A DNA stretch of 64,000 bases from Deltaproteobacteria bacterium (GTDB lineage Bacteria; Desulfobacterota; Syntrophia; Syntrophales; Smithellaceae), in the NCBI GenBank assembly GCA_022710585.1, contig JAKLGV010000011.1, positions 1 through 64,000 of the forward strand, given 5' to 3'. Below are positions 51,471-60,888 of the stretch, in pieces. The notes beneath the pieces were generated by a model. That model made no database searches and was not told where the DNA came from. It saw only the letters and a list, made by a program, of their open reading frames with translations. The translations under genes were made by a program, and so were the position numbers. The stretch's first letter is position 1; each line of letters starts with the position of its first letter.

Positions 51471-51656
51471 GTGGCAAAAAAGTCGTTAATCGCGAAAGCG
51501 AAAAGAGAGAAGAAGTTTTCGGTCAGAGAATATAACCGCTGCCCCCTTTGCGGAAGGCCGCGGGCGTATTACCGGAAATTTGATATGTGCAGAATCTGTT
51601 TGCGTAAACTTTCCCTGCATGGAGAACTTCCCGGGGTAATTAAATCCAGTTGGTAA
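51471..51656 (+). CDS. rpsN: 30S ribosomal protein S14, type Z
   Basis: This 61-residue zinc-binding S14 has CPLCG (24-28) and CRIC (40-43). It starts with GTG 51471 after CGGAGGA. The short zinc form replaces the 100-residue form of enterics. Confidence 0.97.
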   Translation: MAKKSLIAKAKREKKFSVREYNRCPLCGRPRAYYRKFDMCRICLRKLSLHGELPGVIKSSW

Positions 51657-51678
51657 TTTTAGTTTAAGGAGAAAAAGA

Positions 51679-52080
51679 ATGGGGATGACGGATCCTATTG
51701 CCGATATGTTAACCAGAATCAGAAACGCAAACAAGGCGCGTTTTAAAACGGTCCATGTCGGGATGTCCCAGATGAATGTGAATATCGCCAAGGTGCTGAA
51801 AAAGACCGGATATATTAATAATTACGATAAGGTCAAGGATGAGAAAGGCAAAGAAGCACTGGAAATAATTCTTAAATACCCTGATACCAAACGCACCGTC
51901 ATTACGGGCATTAAGCGGGTCAGTAAGCCGGGGCGCAGAGTTTATGTTCATTCCGACAGCGTTCCGAAAGTGCTCAACGGTCTGGGCATTTCGATTCTTT
52001 CGACTTCCAGAGGGATTATTACCGATACGGAAGCCAGAGAAATGAATGTCGGCGGCGAGATTATTTGCAACGTCTGGTAA
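51679..52080 (+). CDS. rpsH: 30S ribosomal protein S8
   Basis: This 133-residue protein has TDPIADMLTRIRNANKAR and ends LNVGGEIICNVW-like (MNVGGEIICNVW). In E. coli S8 represses the spc operon at rplE; no such site was examined here. ATG 51679 follows AAGGAGAAA; ATG 51685 is a possible alternative. Confidence 0.97.
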   Translation: MGMTDPIADMLTRIRNANKARFKTVHVGMSQMNVNIAKVLKKTGYINNYDKVKDEKGKEALEIILKYPDTKRTVITGIKRVSKPGRRVYVHSDSVPKVLNGLGISILSTSRGIITDTEAREMNVGGEIICNVW

Positions 52081-52114
52081 TTTGAAAAAAGATATTAAGC
52101 AGGAGCTTTAGTTC

Positions 52115-52654
52115 ATGTCGAGAATAGGAAAAAAACCGGTAAGTTTTCCGAAGAGTGTCAAAATCACCCAGAGCGCGAATGAGGTGAAAGTCGAAGGTCC
52201 CAAAGGAACCCTTTCTTCAAAAGTTCCGGAGGGAATAACGGTAACAATCGGCGACGGCAGTCTTTCGGTGGAAAGAAAATCGAATGAGATCGCCATGCGT
52301 TCCTTTCATGGTTTAACCAGAACGCTGGTGGAAAATATGGTCAAGGGCGTCACCGACGGTTTTGAAAAAAAACTGGAAATCTCCGGCGTCGGTTATCGCG
52401 CGGAACTGGCTGATAAAAGTTTAAAACTCATCCTGGGTTTTTCCAGTCCGGTTCAGTACGAGATTCCCAAGGGCATCGAGATTAAGATTGATAAACAGGT
52501 CAATCTGGTCGTTTCCGGCATGGATAAAGAGCTGGTCGGTCGGGTGGCTTCGGAAATAAGGGCATTGAGAAAACCGGAGCCCTACAAGGGCAAGGGCATC
52601 AAATATGCGGGTGAATACATTAAACGCAAAGCCGGCAAGTCGGCCAGCGCATAA
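52115..52654 (+). CDS. rplF: 50S ribosomal protein L6
   Basis: This 179-residue protein has SRIGKKPVSFPKSVK, EISGVGYRAEL and the C-terminal RKPEPYKGKGIKYAGEYIKR, all diagnostic for L6. Confidence 0.98.
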   Translation: MSRIGKKPVSFPKSVKITQSANEVKVEGPKGTLSSKVPEGITVTIGDGSLSVERKSNEIAMRSFHGLTRTLVENMVKGVTDGFEKKLEISGVGYRAELADKSLKLILGFSSPVQYEIPKGIEIKIDKQVNLVVSGMDKELVGRVASEIRALRKPEPYKGKGIKYAGEYIKRKAGKSASA

Positions 52655-52686
52655 GAAAGTAAATTGGTCGTAAAGAGGATAGAACA

Positions 52687-53052
52687 TTGGCTTCCAAAAA
52701 GACATTAAAAATAAGAGCAAAGAGAGAAAAAAGAACCAGGGCAAAACTGCATGGCACCCAGGAGAGACCGCGTCTTTCCGTGTTCCGGAGCGACAGGCAT
52801 ATTTATGTTCAGGCCATTAATGATGTAGCGGCAAACACTCTGGCTACCGCGTCAACGTTATGCAAAGAGCTGGAGAATAAGATAAAAGACAAAAAGAAAG
52901 TGGATGTGGCCAGAGAAGTCGGTAAATTAATCGCCGAGCGGCTGAAAGCCAAGGGGATTGAAAAAGTTGTTTTTGATAGAGGACAATTTCTCTATCACGG
53001 TCGTGTGAAAGCGTTGGCGGAAGCCGCTAGGGAAAATGGTCTTCAATTTTAA
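52687..53052 (+). CDS. rplR: 50S ribosomal protein L18
   Basis: This 121-residue 5S rRNA-binding protein has [19 protein letters not shown] and [20 protein letters not shown]. It starts with TTG 52687. Confidence 0.97.
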   Translation: MASKKTLKIRAKREKRTRAKLHGTQERPRLSVFRSDRHIYVQAINDVAANTLATASTLCKELENKIKDKKKVDVAREVGKLIAERLKAKGIEKVVFDRGQFLYHGRVKALAEAARENGLQF

Positions 53053-53083
53053 TTTTATTAATCAAAGATAAAGGAAAGAACCT

Positions 53084-53569
53084 TTGGACAAGAAAGAAAG
53101 AGAAATGAAAGATATGGAACTCCTTGACCGTGTGGTTGCCATTAACCGAACGGCAAAGGTGGTCAAGGGCGGCAGGCGTTTCCGCTTCAGCGCCATTGTG
53201 GTTGTCGGCGATGGCAAGGGAATGATCGGAACAGGATTGGGGAAGGCTCACGAAGTGCCCGAGGCGATCCGCAAGGGGATGGATATGGCCAAGAAGAACA
53301 TGGTGAAAGTGGCTGTGGTGGAAAGAACGATTCCCTACGAGGTGGTTGGACGCTATGGCGCGGGCAAGGTTCTGTTGAAGCCGGCGTCGGAAGGTACCGG
53401 TCTGATCGCGGGCGGTGCCGTGCGCGCGGTGCTGGAGGTGGCCGGTGTTCATAATATTCTGACCAAATGCCTGGGATCACATAATCCGCATAATCTCGTG
53501 AAGGCGACGATGGAAGGGCTTTGTCAGCTGAAGAATCCTGCGGAAATCGCGGCGCAAAGAGGCAAATAA
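53084..53569 (+). CDS. rpsE: 30S ribosomal protein S5
   Basis: This 161-residue protein has [20 protein letters not shown] and [16 protein letters not shown]-like [20 protein letters not shown]. The start is TTG 53084 with AAGGA eight bases upstream; ATG 53105 is a shorter option. Confidence 0.96.
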   Translation: MDKKEREMKDMELLDRVVAINRTAKVVKGGRRFRFSAIVVVGDGKGMIGTGLGKAHEVPEAIRKGMDMAKKNMVKVAVVERTIPYEVVGRYGAGKVLLKPASEGTGLIAGGAVRAVLEVAGVHNILTKCLGSHNPHNLVKATMEGLCQLKNPAEIAAQRGK

Positions 53570-53600
53570 TACGGCCCATTATTCGGTGAGGTAAGAGACA

Positions 53601-53789
53601 GTGGATAAAAAAATAAAAATAACAAAAATAAAGAGTATCATCGGTCGTCCCGAAAAGCAGAGAAAAATATTAAAGGGCATGGGACTGGCCAGAATCAATC
53701 AAACGGTCACTTTGGTTGATACACCGCAGATTCGCGGGATGATCAATAAAGTCGGTCATTTAATTTCCGTGGAAGAGTCAAAGGAGTAA
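53601..53789 (+). CDS. rpmD: 50S ribosomal protein L30
   Basis: This 62-residue protein has KIKSIIGRPEKQRKILKGMG and TPQIRGMINKVGHLI, the L30 pattern. GTG 53601 is the start; it lies between rpsE and rplO as usual. Confidence 0.96.
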   Translation: MDKKIKITKIKSIIGRPEKQRKILKGMGLARINQTVTLVDTPQIRGMINKVGHLISVEESKE

Positions 53790-53792
53790 ATT

Positions 53793-54239
53793 ATGGATTT
53801 GGGTTCGTTGAAAGCTCCGGCCGGTGCGACAAAGAAACGCAAACGCGTGGGGCGGGGGGATGCTTCCGGTCATGGAGGCACATCCGGCAAAGGCCACAAG
53901 GGGCAGAAGGCTCGTTCCGGCGGAAAAGTCAGAGTGGCTTTTGAAGGCGGACAGATGCCGATGGCGCGTCGTCTTCCCAAGCGGGGTTTCCGCAATCCTT
54001 TCCGCAAGCAGTATGTCGCGGTTAATATTCTGGATATCTGCAGGAAGTTCGGCAAGGGTGCCGTGATTGATGAAGCAGCGCTTTTGCAAAGCGGCATTGT
54101 GAGAAAAGAAGGCAGCAACATTAAGATCCTGGCCAAGGGCGACATTGATTTCCCCGTAACGTTAAAAATAGCCAGAGTCAGTCCGGCCGCGAAAAATAAA
54201 ATTACCGCCGCCGGCGGATCGGTAGAAGAGGTAATATAA
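53793..54239 (+). CDS. rplO: 50S ribosomal protein L15
   Basis: This 148-residue protein has KRKRVGRGDASGHGGTSGKG, GGQMPMARRLPKRGF and a basic N-terminus typical of L15. It has AAGGAG upstream of ATG 53793 and abuts secY. Confidence 0.98.
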   Translation: MDLGSLKAPAGATKKRKRVGRGDASGHGGTSGKGHKGQKARSGGKVRVAFEGGQMPMARRLPKRGFRNPFRKQYVAVNILDICRKFGKGAVIDEAALLQSGIVRKEGSNIKILAKGDIDFPVTLKIARVSPAAKNKITAAGGSVEEVI

Positions 54240-54240
54240 T

Positions 54241-55548
54241 TTGTTAGAAGGTCTGGGTGGCGTATCTAAAATTCCGGAACTCCAGAGAAGGATTTTATTC
54301 ACGATCCTTCTTTTAGGTGTTTACCGCATCGGCGTCTATATTCCCACACCGGGAATCGACAATGTCGCTTTGCTGGCTTACTTTGAACATGCCAAAGGAT
54401 CCCTGTTTGGTCTGATGGATATGTTTGCCGGCGGCGCTTTCAGCAATTTTTCCATTTTCGCGCTGGGCATTATGCCCTACATCAGTTCGTCGATTATTTT
54501 GCAGTTATTGACGATTGCGGTTCCTCACCTCGAGGCGCTTTCTAAAGAAGGGGAAAGCGGCCGACGCAAAATTACGCAATACACCCGCTACGGTACGGTT
54601 CTTCTAAGTATGATTCAGGGATTCGGTATTTCTATCGGTTTGCAGCAAATGGCCGGTCCCAACGGTGCGCCAATTGTTTTGAATCCGGGTATGGGCTTTG
54701 TGCTCATGACGATGATCACCTTGACTTCCGGTACGTGTTTCATCATGTGGCTGGGCGAATTCATCACAGAAAAGGGCATCGGCAACGGCATTTCGCTGAT
54801 CATTTTTGCCGGTATTGTCTGCCGGATTCCGGCGGCCATGGGCAACACCTACAGGCTGGCGACAGCCGGTGAACTGGGCGTCCTGGTGATTCTACTGATT
54901 GCGGTAATGATGATCGCAGTAGTGGCCGCGATTGTTTTCGTGGAGGGCGGACAGCGCCGCATCCCCGTGCAGTACGCAAAAAGAGTTGTCGGAAGAAAGA
55001 TGTATGGCGGACAGACCACGCATCTCCCGCTGAAAATTAATACATCCGGCGTCATTCCGCCGATCTTCGCGTCTTCCGTGATTATGTTTCCGGCGACCAT
55101 TGCCAATTTCGCGCCGCAGACGTGGATGAAAGATATTGCCGGGTATCTGGTTCCCGGTCGTCTGGCCTATGAATTGCTTTACGTGGCGTTTATCTTCTTC
55201 TTCTGTTTCTTTTATACGGCCGTGACCTTCAAACCGGATGATGTTGCCGAAAATATGAAAAAATACGGCGGTTATGTGCCGGGAATCAGACCCGGCAAAA
55301 AGACCGCCGAGTATATTGAGAGCGTACTGGAACGGCTGACCTTCAGCGGGGCGATTTACGTTTCCATCATTTGCGTCCTGCCCAGCGTCTTGATTTCGCA
55401 GTTGAATGTTCCTTTTTATTTTGGCGGCACCGCTCTGCTGATCGTTGTCGGTGTGGCAATGGATACGGCCAGTCAGATTGAATCACATCTGCTGACCAGG
55501 CAGTATGAAGGATTTATGAAGAAGGGACATCTCGCCCGCAGGAAGTAG
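54241..55548 (+). CDS. secY: Preprotein translocase subunit SecY
   Basis: This 435-residue channel protein has about ten membrane segments, MPYISSSIILQLLT near residue 79, GLGIGNGISL-like KGIGNGISLIIFAG, and TFKPDDVAENMKKYGGYVPG. It starts with TTG 54241, one base after rplO. The adk gene that often follows is missing; map follows after 12 bases. Confidence 0.98.
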   Translation: MLEGLGGVSKIPELQRRILFTILLLGVYRIGVYIPTPGIDNVALLAYFEHAKGSLFGLMDMFAGGAFSNFSIFALGIMPYISSSIILQLLTIAVPHLEALSKEGESGRRKITQYTRYGTVLLSMIQGFGISIGLQQMAGPNGAPIVLNPGMGFVLMTMITLTSGTCFIMWLGEFITEKGIGNGISLIIFAGIVCRIPAAMGNTYRLATAGELGVLVILLIAVMMIAVVAAIVFVEGGQRRIPVQYAKRVVGRKMYGGQTTHLPLKINTSGVIPPIFASSVIMFPATIANFAPQTWMKDIAGYLVPGRLAYELLYVAFIFFFCFFYTAVTFKPDDVAENMKKYGGYVPGIRPGKKTAEYIESVLERLTFSGAIYVSIICVLPSVLISQLNVPFYFGGTALLIVVGVAMDTASQIESHLLTRQYEGFMKKGHLARRK

Positions 55549-55560
55549 CGGAAGATTATC

Positions 55561-56310
55561 ATGGTCATTCTGAAACTTCCGGAGGAAATCGAGAAAGCGA
55601 GAGCGAGCAATCGTATTGTCGCGGAGGTTTTAAGCCGACTCAGGGATAAAGTAAAACCGGGTGTTAAGACGAAAGACCTGGATAAATTTGCAGAGGAGAT
55701 TGCGGAAAAAAGAGGAGCCAGGCCCGCATTTAAAGGTTATCACGGCTACCCGCATTCCCTGTGCATATCGATCAACGAAGTGGTTGTGCATGGAATGCCT
55801 TCCGACCGGGTGTTGCAGGAAGGAGATATCGTAGGACTTGATTTCGGAGTCTGCTATCAGGGGTTTTACGGTGATGCAACAATCACATTGCCGGTGGGCA
55901 GGGTAACGGACAAGGCCCTGAGGCTGATGCAGGTTACCGAGCAGAGTTTATATACCGGCATCGAGCAGGCGGTGAACGGCAATCGATTGGGAGACATCTC
56001 CGCCGCCGTGCAAAAAGTTGTTGAAGATGCGGGCTATTCAGTTGTCCGCGATTTTGTTGGCCACGGAATCGGCAAGAATCTGCACGAGGAACCTCAGGTT
56101 CCCAATTTCGGGCAGAGAGGCCGCGGGATTGAACTGAAGCGGGGCATGATTCTCGCGATTGAACCGATGGTGAATGAAGGCCACTATAAGGTTCAGATTC
56201 AGCCGGATGGCTGGACGGTGGTGACAAAGGACGGAAGTTTATCGGCTCATTTTGAGCATTCGATTGCGATAACGGACAATGGTCCTGACATATTGAGTAA
56301 ATTAAGTTAG
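55561..56310 (+). CDS. map: Methionine aminopeptidase, type I
   Basis: This 249-residue enzyme removes the N-terminal Met. The five metal ligands are visible: VGLDFGV, FYGDATIT, GHGIGKNLHEEP, AIEPMV and the C-terminal HFEHSIAIT region. It takes the slot after secY, with infA next. Confidence 0.97.
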   Translation: MVILKLPEEIEKARASNRIVAEVLSRLRDKVKPGVKTKDLDKFAEEIAEKRGARPAFKGYHGYPHSLCISINEVVVHGMPSDRVLQEGDIVGLDFGVCYQGFYGDATITLPVGRVTDKALRLMQVTEQSLYTGIEQAVNGNRLGDISAAVQKVVEDAGYSVVRDFVGHGIGKNLHEEPQVPNFGQRGRGIELKRGMILAIEPMVNEGHYKVQIQPDGWTVVTKDGSLSAHFEHSIAITDNGPDILSKLS

Positions 56311-56361
56311 TAATGACCGATCGGAAACCGGTCAAATTCGTTGTGGTAATGATAGTAAAAT

Positions 56362-56580
56362 ATGGCCAAAGAGGAAGCGATAGAAGTTGAAGGAAGAGTG
56401 ATAGAACCCCTGCCCAATGCTATGTTTCGGGTGGAACTGGAAAACGGACACAAGGTTCTGGCACACATATCGGGTAAAATGCGTATGCATTTCATCAAGA
56501 TCCTGCCGGGAGATAAAGTAACGGTTGAACTTTCACCTTATGACCTGACCCGGGGCCGCATTACGTACAGGACAAAGTAA
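56362..56580 (+). CDS. infA: Translation initiation factor IF-1
   Basis: This 72-residue OB-fold factor binds the ribosomal A site. [26 protein letters not shown] and [12 protein letters not shown] are characteristic. It lies 51 bases after map, followed by rpmJ. Confidence 0.98.
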   Translation: MAKEEAIEVEGRVIEPLPNAMFRVELENGHKVLAHISGKMRMHFIKILPGDKVTVELSPYDLTRGRITYRTK

Positions 56581-56610
56581 ATTTTTTACTGAAAATGAGG
56601 AGTTAAGATC

Positions 56611-56724
56611 GTGAAGGTTAGATCGTCGGTTAAAAAAATATGCGAGAAATGCAAGATCGTCAAACGCAGAGGCGTTTTGCGGGTAATTTGTGAAAATCCC
56701 AAGCATAAACAGCGTCAGGGATAG
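56611..56724 (+). CDS. rpmJ: 50S ribosomal protein L36, zinc-binding form
   Basis: This 37-residue protein starts at GTG 56611 after GAGGAG and is too short for usual cut-offs. CEKCK (11-15), Cys27 and His32 give the zinc site of the C+ form, with [19 protein letters not shown] as the N-terminal signature. It lies between infA and rpsM as in most bacteria. Confidence 0.96.
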   Translation: MKVRSSVKKICEKCKIVKRRGVLRVICENPKHKQRQG

Positions 56725-56749
56725 TTTTTAAATTCAGGAGACTTTATAG

Positions 56750-57118
56750 ATGGCACGAATTTCAGGTGTTGATTTACCGAAAAATAAAAGAATGGAAGTT
56801 GCCTTGACTTATATTTACGGCATCGGCAAGACCAGGGCAAAGGAAATCCTCAAAGAATCCGGCGTCAGTCCGGATACCAGAACGGATGATCTGGCCGACT
56901 CCGAGATATCGGCCATCAGAGGCATTATCGATAAAGAGGGTAAGGTGGAAGGCGATCTGCGCCGGGAAACATCCATGTCGATCAAACGCTTGATGGATAT
57001 CGGAACGTACCGCGGATTGAGACACCGCAAGGGACTGCCCGTCAGAGGCCAGCGGACGCATACGAACGGCCGCACCAGAAAAGGTCCGCGGCGCGCTATC
57101 GCAGGAAAGAAAAAGTAA
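56750..57118 (+). CDS. rpsM: 30S ribosomal protein S13
   Basis: This 122-residue protein begins [20 protein letters not shown] and ends in [19 protein letters not shown] followed by a basic tail. First gene of the alpha group. Confidence 0.98.
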   Translation: MARISGVDLPKNKRMEVALTYIYGIGKTRAKEILKESGVSPDTRTDDLADSEISAIRGIIDKEGKVEGDLRRETSMSIKRLMDIGTYRGLRHRKGLPVRGQRTHTNGRTRKGPRRAIAGKKK

Positions 57119-57143
57119 ATATTAAATCCAAGCTGGAGGCATC

Positions 57144-57536
57144 ATGGCTAAGGCAGTAAGAAAAACTGGCAAGAGGAAAGAAAAAAAGAATATTACCGAA
57201 GGTGTTGCTCATATTCAATCGACGTTTAATAACACCATTGTCACCATTACGGACATGAGCGGGAATGTTATCGCCTGGTCCTCAGCTGGGTTGCAGGGTT
57301 TTAAAGGTTCGCGCAAAAGTACGCCTTTTGCCGCCCAGATGGCCGCGGAAGACGTTGTACGCAAGGCCAAAGAACAGGGGATGCGCAAAGTTCAAGTTTA
57401 TATTAAAGGACCCGGATCGGGAAGGGAATCGGCTCTGCGTTCACTGCAGATTGCCGGTCTGACCATCACATTGATTCGCGACGTGACACCGGTGCCGCAC
57501 AATGGGTGCAGACCGCCGAAACGTCGTCGCGTGTAA
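57144..57536 (+). CDS. rpsK: 30S ribosomal protein S11
   Basis: This 130-residue platform protein has [20 protein letters not shown] and ends [17 protein letters not shown], diagnostic for S11. Confidence 0.98.
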   Translation: MAKAVRKTGKRKEKKNITEGVAHIQSTFNNTIVTITDMSGNVIAWSSAGLQGFKGSRKSTPFAAQMAAEDVVRKAKEQGMRKVQVYIKGPGSGRESALRSLQIAGLTITLIRDVTPVPHNGCRPPKRRRV

Positions 57537-57576
57537 TATGAAAAGAATAACTCAGGATAATTAAAGGGAGGCTTTT

Positions 57577-58206
57577 TTGGCAAGATATACGGATTCCTCA
57601 TGCAGGTTGTGTCGTCGCGAAGGATTAAAACTCTTTTCAAAGGGCGACAGATGCTATTCGGAAAAATGCTCTTTCGAGAGAAGGGATTATGTTCCGGGCG
57701 ATCATGGTCAGATGCATAAGAAACAGCGGTCTGATTATGGCGTGCAGCTACGAGAAAAACAAAAACTGAAAAGAATGTATGGTCTTTTGGAAAAACAGTT
57801 CCGGGGATATTTTGAAAAGGCCGACAAGCAAAAGGGCATCACAGGCACGAATCTGCTGGTGCTTCTGGAAAGAAGAATGGACAACATGATTTTCCGGATG
57901 GGCTTTGCCACTTCGAGAATCGAAGCCAGACAGCTCATCAGCCACGCTCATTTCCTGGTGAACGGAAAACCGGTGAATATTCCATCTTTTCTGCTCAAGG
58001 CCGGCGATGAAGTTTGCGTGAAAGAAGGCAGCCGGAAGATCGTCCGCATTATGGGAGCTCTGGACACGGTCGTCAGACGGGGCGTGCCTCAATGGCTGGA
58101 ATTGGATAAAGACAATTTCAAGGCCAAAATCAAACTGCTGCCTGTACGGGAAGACTTAACCATGCCGGTTCAGGAACAGCTTGTTGTCGAACTTTATTCG
58201 AAGTAA
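57577..58206 (+). CDS. rpsD: 30S ribosomal protein S4, zinc-containing form
   Basis: This 209-residue 30S assembly protein has an N-terminal Cys set (CRLC and CYSEKC, about residues 8-35) and the S4 RNA-binding domain with MDNMIFRMGFATSRIEARQL. TTG 57577 has GGGAGG upstream. Confidence 0.98.
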   Translation: MARYTDSSCRLCRREGLKLFSKGDRCYSEKCSFERRDYVPGDHGQMHKKQRSDYGVQLREKQKLKRMYGLLEKQFRGYFEKADKQKGITGTNLLVLLERRMDNMIFRMGFATSRIEARQLISHAHFLVNGKPVNIPSFLLKAGDEVCVKEGSRKIVRIMGALDTVVRRGVPQWLELDKDNFKAKIKLLPVREDLTMPVQEQLVVELYSK

Positions 58207-58252
58207 AAATAAACTGATTTAATAAACCAGCTACTAAAGGATGGGTTTAATT

Positions 58253-59221
58253 ATGCAAAGGAACTGGTCAAGTCTGATTCGTCCCAAGCGTATTGATGTT
58301 GATGAAGCGACACGTACGAATTTCTACGGAGAATTTACCATTCAGCCTCTGGAAAGAGGTTTCGGAATAACTCTGGGCAATTCGCTCCGGAGAGTATTGC
58401 TTTCTTCCATTCAGGGTTCTGCTATCGTTTCGGTAAAAATTGATGGCGTCTTGCACGAATTTTCCACCGTACCCGGCGTGAAAGAAGATGTGACGGATAT
58501 TATTTTGAACTTAAAAGGTGTCCGCTTCAAAATGGGGCAGGCCAACGCCAAAGAAGTCAGTATTGATGTCAGCCGGGAAGGGGCGGTGACGGCAGCCGAT
58601 ATCATCACCGACGGCACCATGGAGGTCTTAAATCCCGATCATCATATTGCGACCGTTTCCAGCGGTTCGTTTAAAGCAAAATTGATGGTCAAGATGGGGA
58701 AGGGCTATGTGCCGGCGAAAAAGGAACTGGAACCGGATCAACCGAAAGGCACCATCAATATTGATGCTATTTTTTCACCGATTAAAAAAGTGAATTACAT
58801 TGTTTCTCACGCGCGCGTCGGGCAGATTGCCGATTATGACAAACTCACCCTGGAAGTCTGGACGGACGGCAGCGTCAAACCGGAAGACGCGATCGCTTAC
58901 TCGGCAAAAATTCTCAAACAGCAGTTGGATGTCTTTATCAACTTCGAAGAAGTCGAAGAAGAAGTCGTTCCTGAAAAACTTGATGAACAGGACAACCTGG
59001 GCAAGGTGCTGTCCCGTTCCGTGGAAGATCTGGAGCTCTCCGTGCGCTCGGCCAACTGCCTGAAGAATGCCGGTATCAACACCATCGGCGAACTGGTCAG
59101 GAAAACGGAAGCGGAAATGCTCAAAACCAAGAATTTCGGGCGCAAGTCGTTGAGTGAAATTAAAGATATTCTCGCCGAATATGATCTCACGTTCGGAATG
59201 GATATTGATTCGAAAAACTAG
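58253..59221 (+). CDS. rpoA: DNA-directed RNA polymerase subunit alpha
   Basis: This protein of about 322 residues has the assembly domain with [20 protein letters not shown] and the C-terminal DNA-binding domain (about 245-315; [32 protein letters not shown]). The start [12 protein letters not shown] (ATG 58253) matches relatives; ATG 58241 lies against the AAAGG site. Confidence 0.98.
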   Translation: MQRNWSSLIRPKRIDVDEATRTNFYGEFTIQPLERGFGITLGNSLRRVLLSSIQGSAIVSVKIDGVLHEFSTVPGVKEDVTDIILNLKGVRFKMGQANAKEVSIDVSREGAVTAADIITDGTMEVLNPDHHIATVSSGSFKAKLMVKMGKGYVPAKKELEPDQPKGTINIDAIFSPIKKVNYIVSHARVGQIADYDKLTLEVWTDGSVKPEDAIAYSAKILKQQLDVFINFEEVEEEVVPEKLDEQDNLGKVLSRSVEDLELSVRSANCLKNAGINTIGELVRKTEAEMLKTKNFGRKSLSEIKDILAEYDLTFGMDIDSKN

Positions 59222-59260
59222 ATTTTGAAAAAGTTCATCAAAGGAAAGAGGTAATCAACA

Positions 59261-59692
59261 ATGCATCACGGTAAAGCGGGCAGTAAACTGGGCAGAACTT
59301 CCAGCCACAAAGAAGCGATGCTTCGTAATATGGTGACTTCCGTTATCAAACACGAACGGATTAAAACGACCGACACCAAGGCCAAGGAATTGAGGAAGCT
59401 GGCGGAAAAAATGGTGACGCTGGGCAAGAAGGGCAGTCTGCATGCGAGACGTCAGGCGCTGGCCGTCGTTCGTGATAAAGATACGGTTGGCAAGCTTTTC
59501 GGTGAGTTGACCGAACGTTATCGCAATCGCGCGGGTGGTTATACCAGAATCGTCAAGGTCGGCTATCGGTATGGCGACAATGCACCGGTTTCCATTCTCG
59601 AATTTATCACTGATGAGAAAAAGAAGGAAAAGGCAAAAACAAAGGCTAAAGGCACAACCAAAGCGAAAGCGAAGACCAAAGAAAAAGAATAA
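59261..59692 (+). CDS. rplQ: 50S ribosomal protein L17
   Basis: This 143-residue protein begins [20 protein letters not shown], then has the L17 fold to about residue 117, followed by an extra Lys/Ala/Thr-rich tail of about 25 residues. It is the last gene before the terminator. Confidence 0.98.
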   Translation: MHHGKAGSKLGRTSSHKEAMLRNMVTSVIKHERIKTTDTKAKELRKLAEKMVTLGKKGSLHARRQALAVVRDKDTVGKLFGELTERYRNRAGGYTRIVKVGYRYGDNAPVSILEFITDEKKKEKAKTKAKGTTKAKAKTKEKE

Positions 59693-59710
59693 TCTTTAAA
59701 ATATCACATC

Positions 59711-59743
59711 AAAAAGGCAGGATGTTCAAATCCTGCCTTTTTT
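59711..59743 (+). terminator. Intrinsic terminator after rplQ
   Basis: AAAAAGGCAGGAT (59711-59723) pairs with ATCCTGCCTTTTT (59730-59742) around GTTCAA, continuing into T residues. It ends the ribosomal superoperon; the A-rich side would also allow termination from the opposite direction. Confidence 0.93.
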
Positions 59744-59804
59744 ATGGTTGTTTTTTAGGAGTAAAAGAAGTACATTGCGCACAAAATAAACTGGAGGTTT
59801 GATT

Positions 59805-60065
59805 ATGACGGAAAATAAAATTGGCGAAGTGATGAAGTTCTTCTCAAAACCTTCCGTGGCCGCGGTAAAGATCACTGACGGCGAAGTCAATGTGGGTGAC
59901 AGCCTCAAATTCTCCGGACACACCACCGATTTTACCGATGTGATTCAATCAATGGAAGTGGACAACCAGTCCGTACAGAAGGCGGTAGCCGGTGATTTCA
60001 TCGGCATCAAGGTATCCGGCAAAGTCCGCCCCGGAGATGAAGTCTTTAAAGTCATTCCGGATTAA
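59805..60065 (+). CDS. EF-Tu domain 2-like small protein
   Basis: This 86-residue protein resembles the beta-barrel domain 2 of translational GTPases: KIGEVMKFFSKPSVAAVKIT, then VGDSLKFSGHTTDF and AGDFIGIKVSGKVRPGDEVFKV. It has no GTPase motifs. Annotated relatives are called translation elongation factor-like proteins, and their role is unproven; a similar barrel is fused to U32 peptidases. GGAGG lies seven bases before ATG 59805. It sits between the ribosomal terminator and the PhoB-type gene, 11 bases before the latter. Confidence 0.8.
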   Translation: MTENKIGEVMKFFSKPSVAAVKITDGEVNVGDSLKFSGHTTDFTDVIQSMEVDNQSVQKAVAGDFIGIKVSGKVRPGDEVFKVIPD

Positions 60066-60076
60066 TTATCATTTCT

Positions 60077-60775
60077 ATGTCTATAATTCTGATTGTTGAC
60101 GATGAAAAAGATATCGTTGATTTGATTTCTTATAATCTGGAGAAAGAGGGATTTTCCACAGCTAAAGCCTACGATGGTGAGCTTGCCCTGCAAATCATCA
60201 AAAAACAAAAACCGGATTTAATTATTCTGGATTTAATGTTGCCGAAAATGAACGGACTTGATGTTTGTAAGGCTGTCCGCCATAATCCGGAGACGTTTGC
60301 TCTTCCGATCATCATGTTGACAGCGAAAAGCGACGAAGTGGATAAGGTAACCGGTCTGGAAGTCGGAGCTGATGATTATGTGACCAAGCCTTTCAGCGTG
60401 AAAGAGCTGACGGCCAGAGTGCGCAGTATTTTTCGTCGTCTCAAAGAAACGGATAAGACCACGGCCAAAGAAGAGTTCACTTATGAAGGTCTCAAAATAA
60501 ATTATGTTTCGTGTCTTGTTTCAGTGAACGGTAAGGACGTCACGTTGAGTCCAACCGAGTTGAAACTTCTTTTCTTCTTATCGCGTCATCCCGGACGGGT
60601 GTATTCCAGAAATCAGATCATTGATCATGTATGGAATGATGAAACGTTTATTACCGACCGCGCCGTGGACGTCCATATCCGCCGGCTGCGTTCCCAGATT
60701 GAACAGGACATGGAAAATCCTCATTATATTCTTACCGTTAGGGGATTTGGTTATAAATTTGCCGATCTGAAGTAG
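60077..60775 (+). CDS. phoB: PhoB-type response regulator
   Basis: This 232-residue OmpR/PhoB-class regulator has a receiver (residues 1-120; Asp52 in LDLMLPKMNG, Lys near KPFSVKEL) and a winged-helix DNA-binding domain (about 135-230; SPTELKLLFFLSRHPGRVYS, AVDVHIRRLRSQIE). No PhoR-type kinase gene is adjacent. The phoB name rests on the Pho box before pstS and the surrounding phosphate genes. Confidence 0.85.
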   Translation: MSIILIVDDEKDIVDLISYNLEKEGFSTAKAYDGELALQIIKKQKPDLIILDLMLPKMNGLDVCKAVRHNPETFALPIIMLTAKSDEVDKVTGLEVGADDYVTKPFSVKELTARVRSIFRRLKETDKTTAKEEFTYEGLKINYVSCLVSVNGKDVTLSPTELKLLFFLSRHPGRVYSRNQIIDHVWNDETFITDRAVDVHIRRLRSQIEQDMENPHYILTVRGFGYKFADLK

Positions 60776-60822
60776 ACTGTCTGTTATTTTCTTTTCTTAA
60801 TATTTTTCTAACTTTCTTGAAA

Positions 60823-60856
60823 CTGTCATCAAGCTGTAACATTTATTCCTTACAAT
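60823..60856 (+). promoter_or_regulatory. Pho box and -10 of the pstS promoter
   Basis: Two direct heptamers 11 bases apart, CTGTCAT (60823-60829) and CTGTAAC (60834-60840), match the Pho box consensus. TACAAT at 60851-60856 lies ten bases after, which is the standard arrangement in PhoB-activated promoters that lack a -35. The pstS ATG is 33 bases downstream of the -10. Phosphate-starvation induction is expected. Confidence 0.85.
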
Positions 60857-60888
60857 AGGCGTAAATTTAAATTTTGGAGGATAAATAA

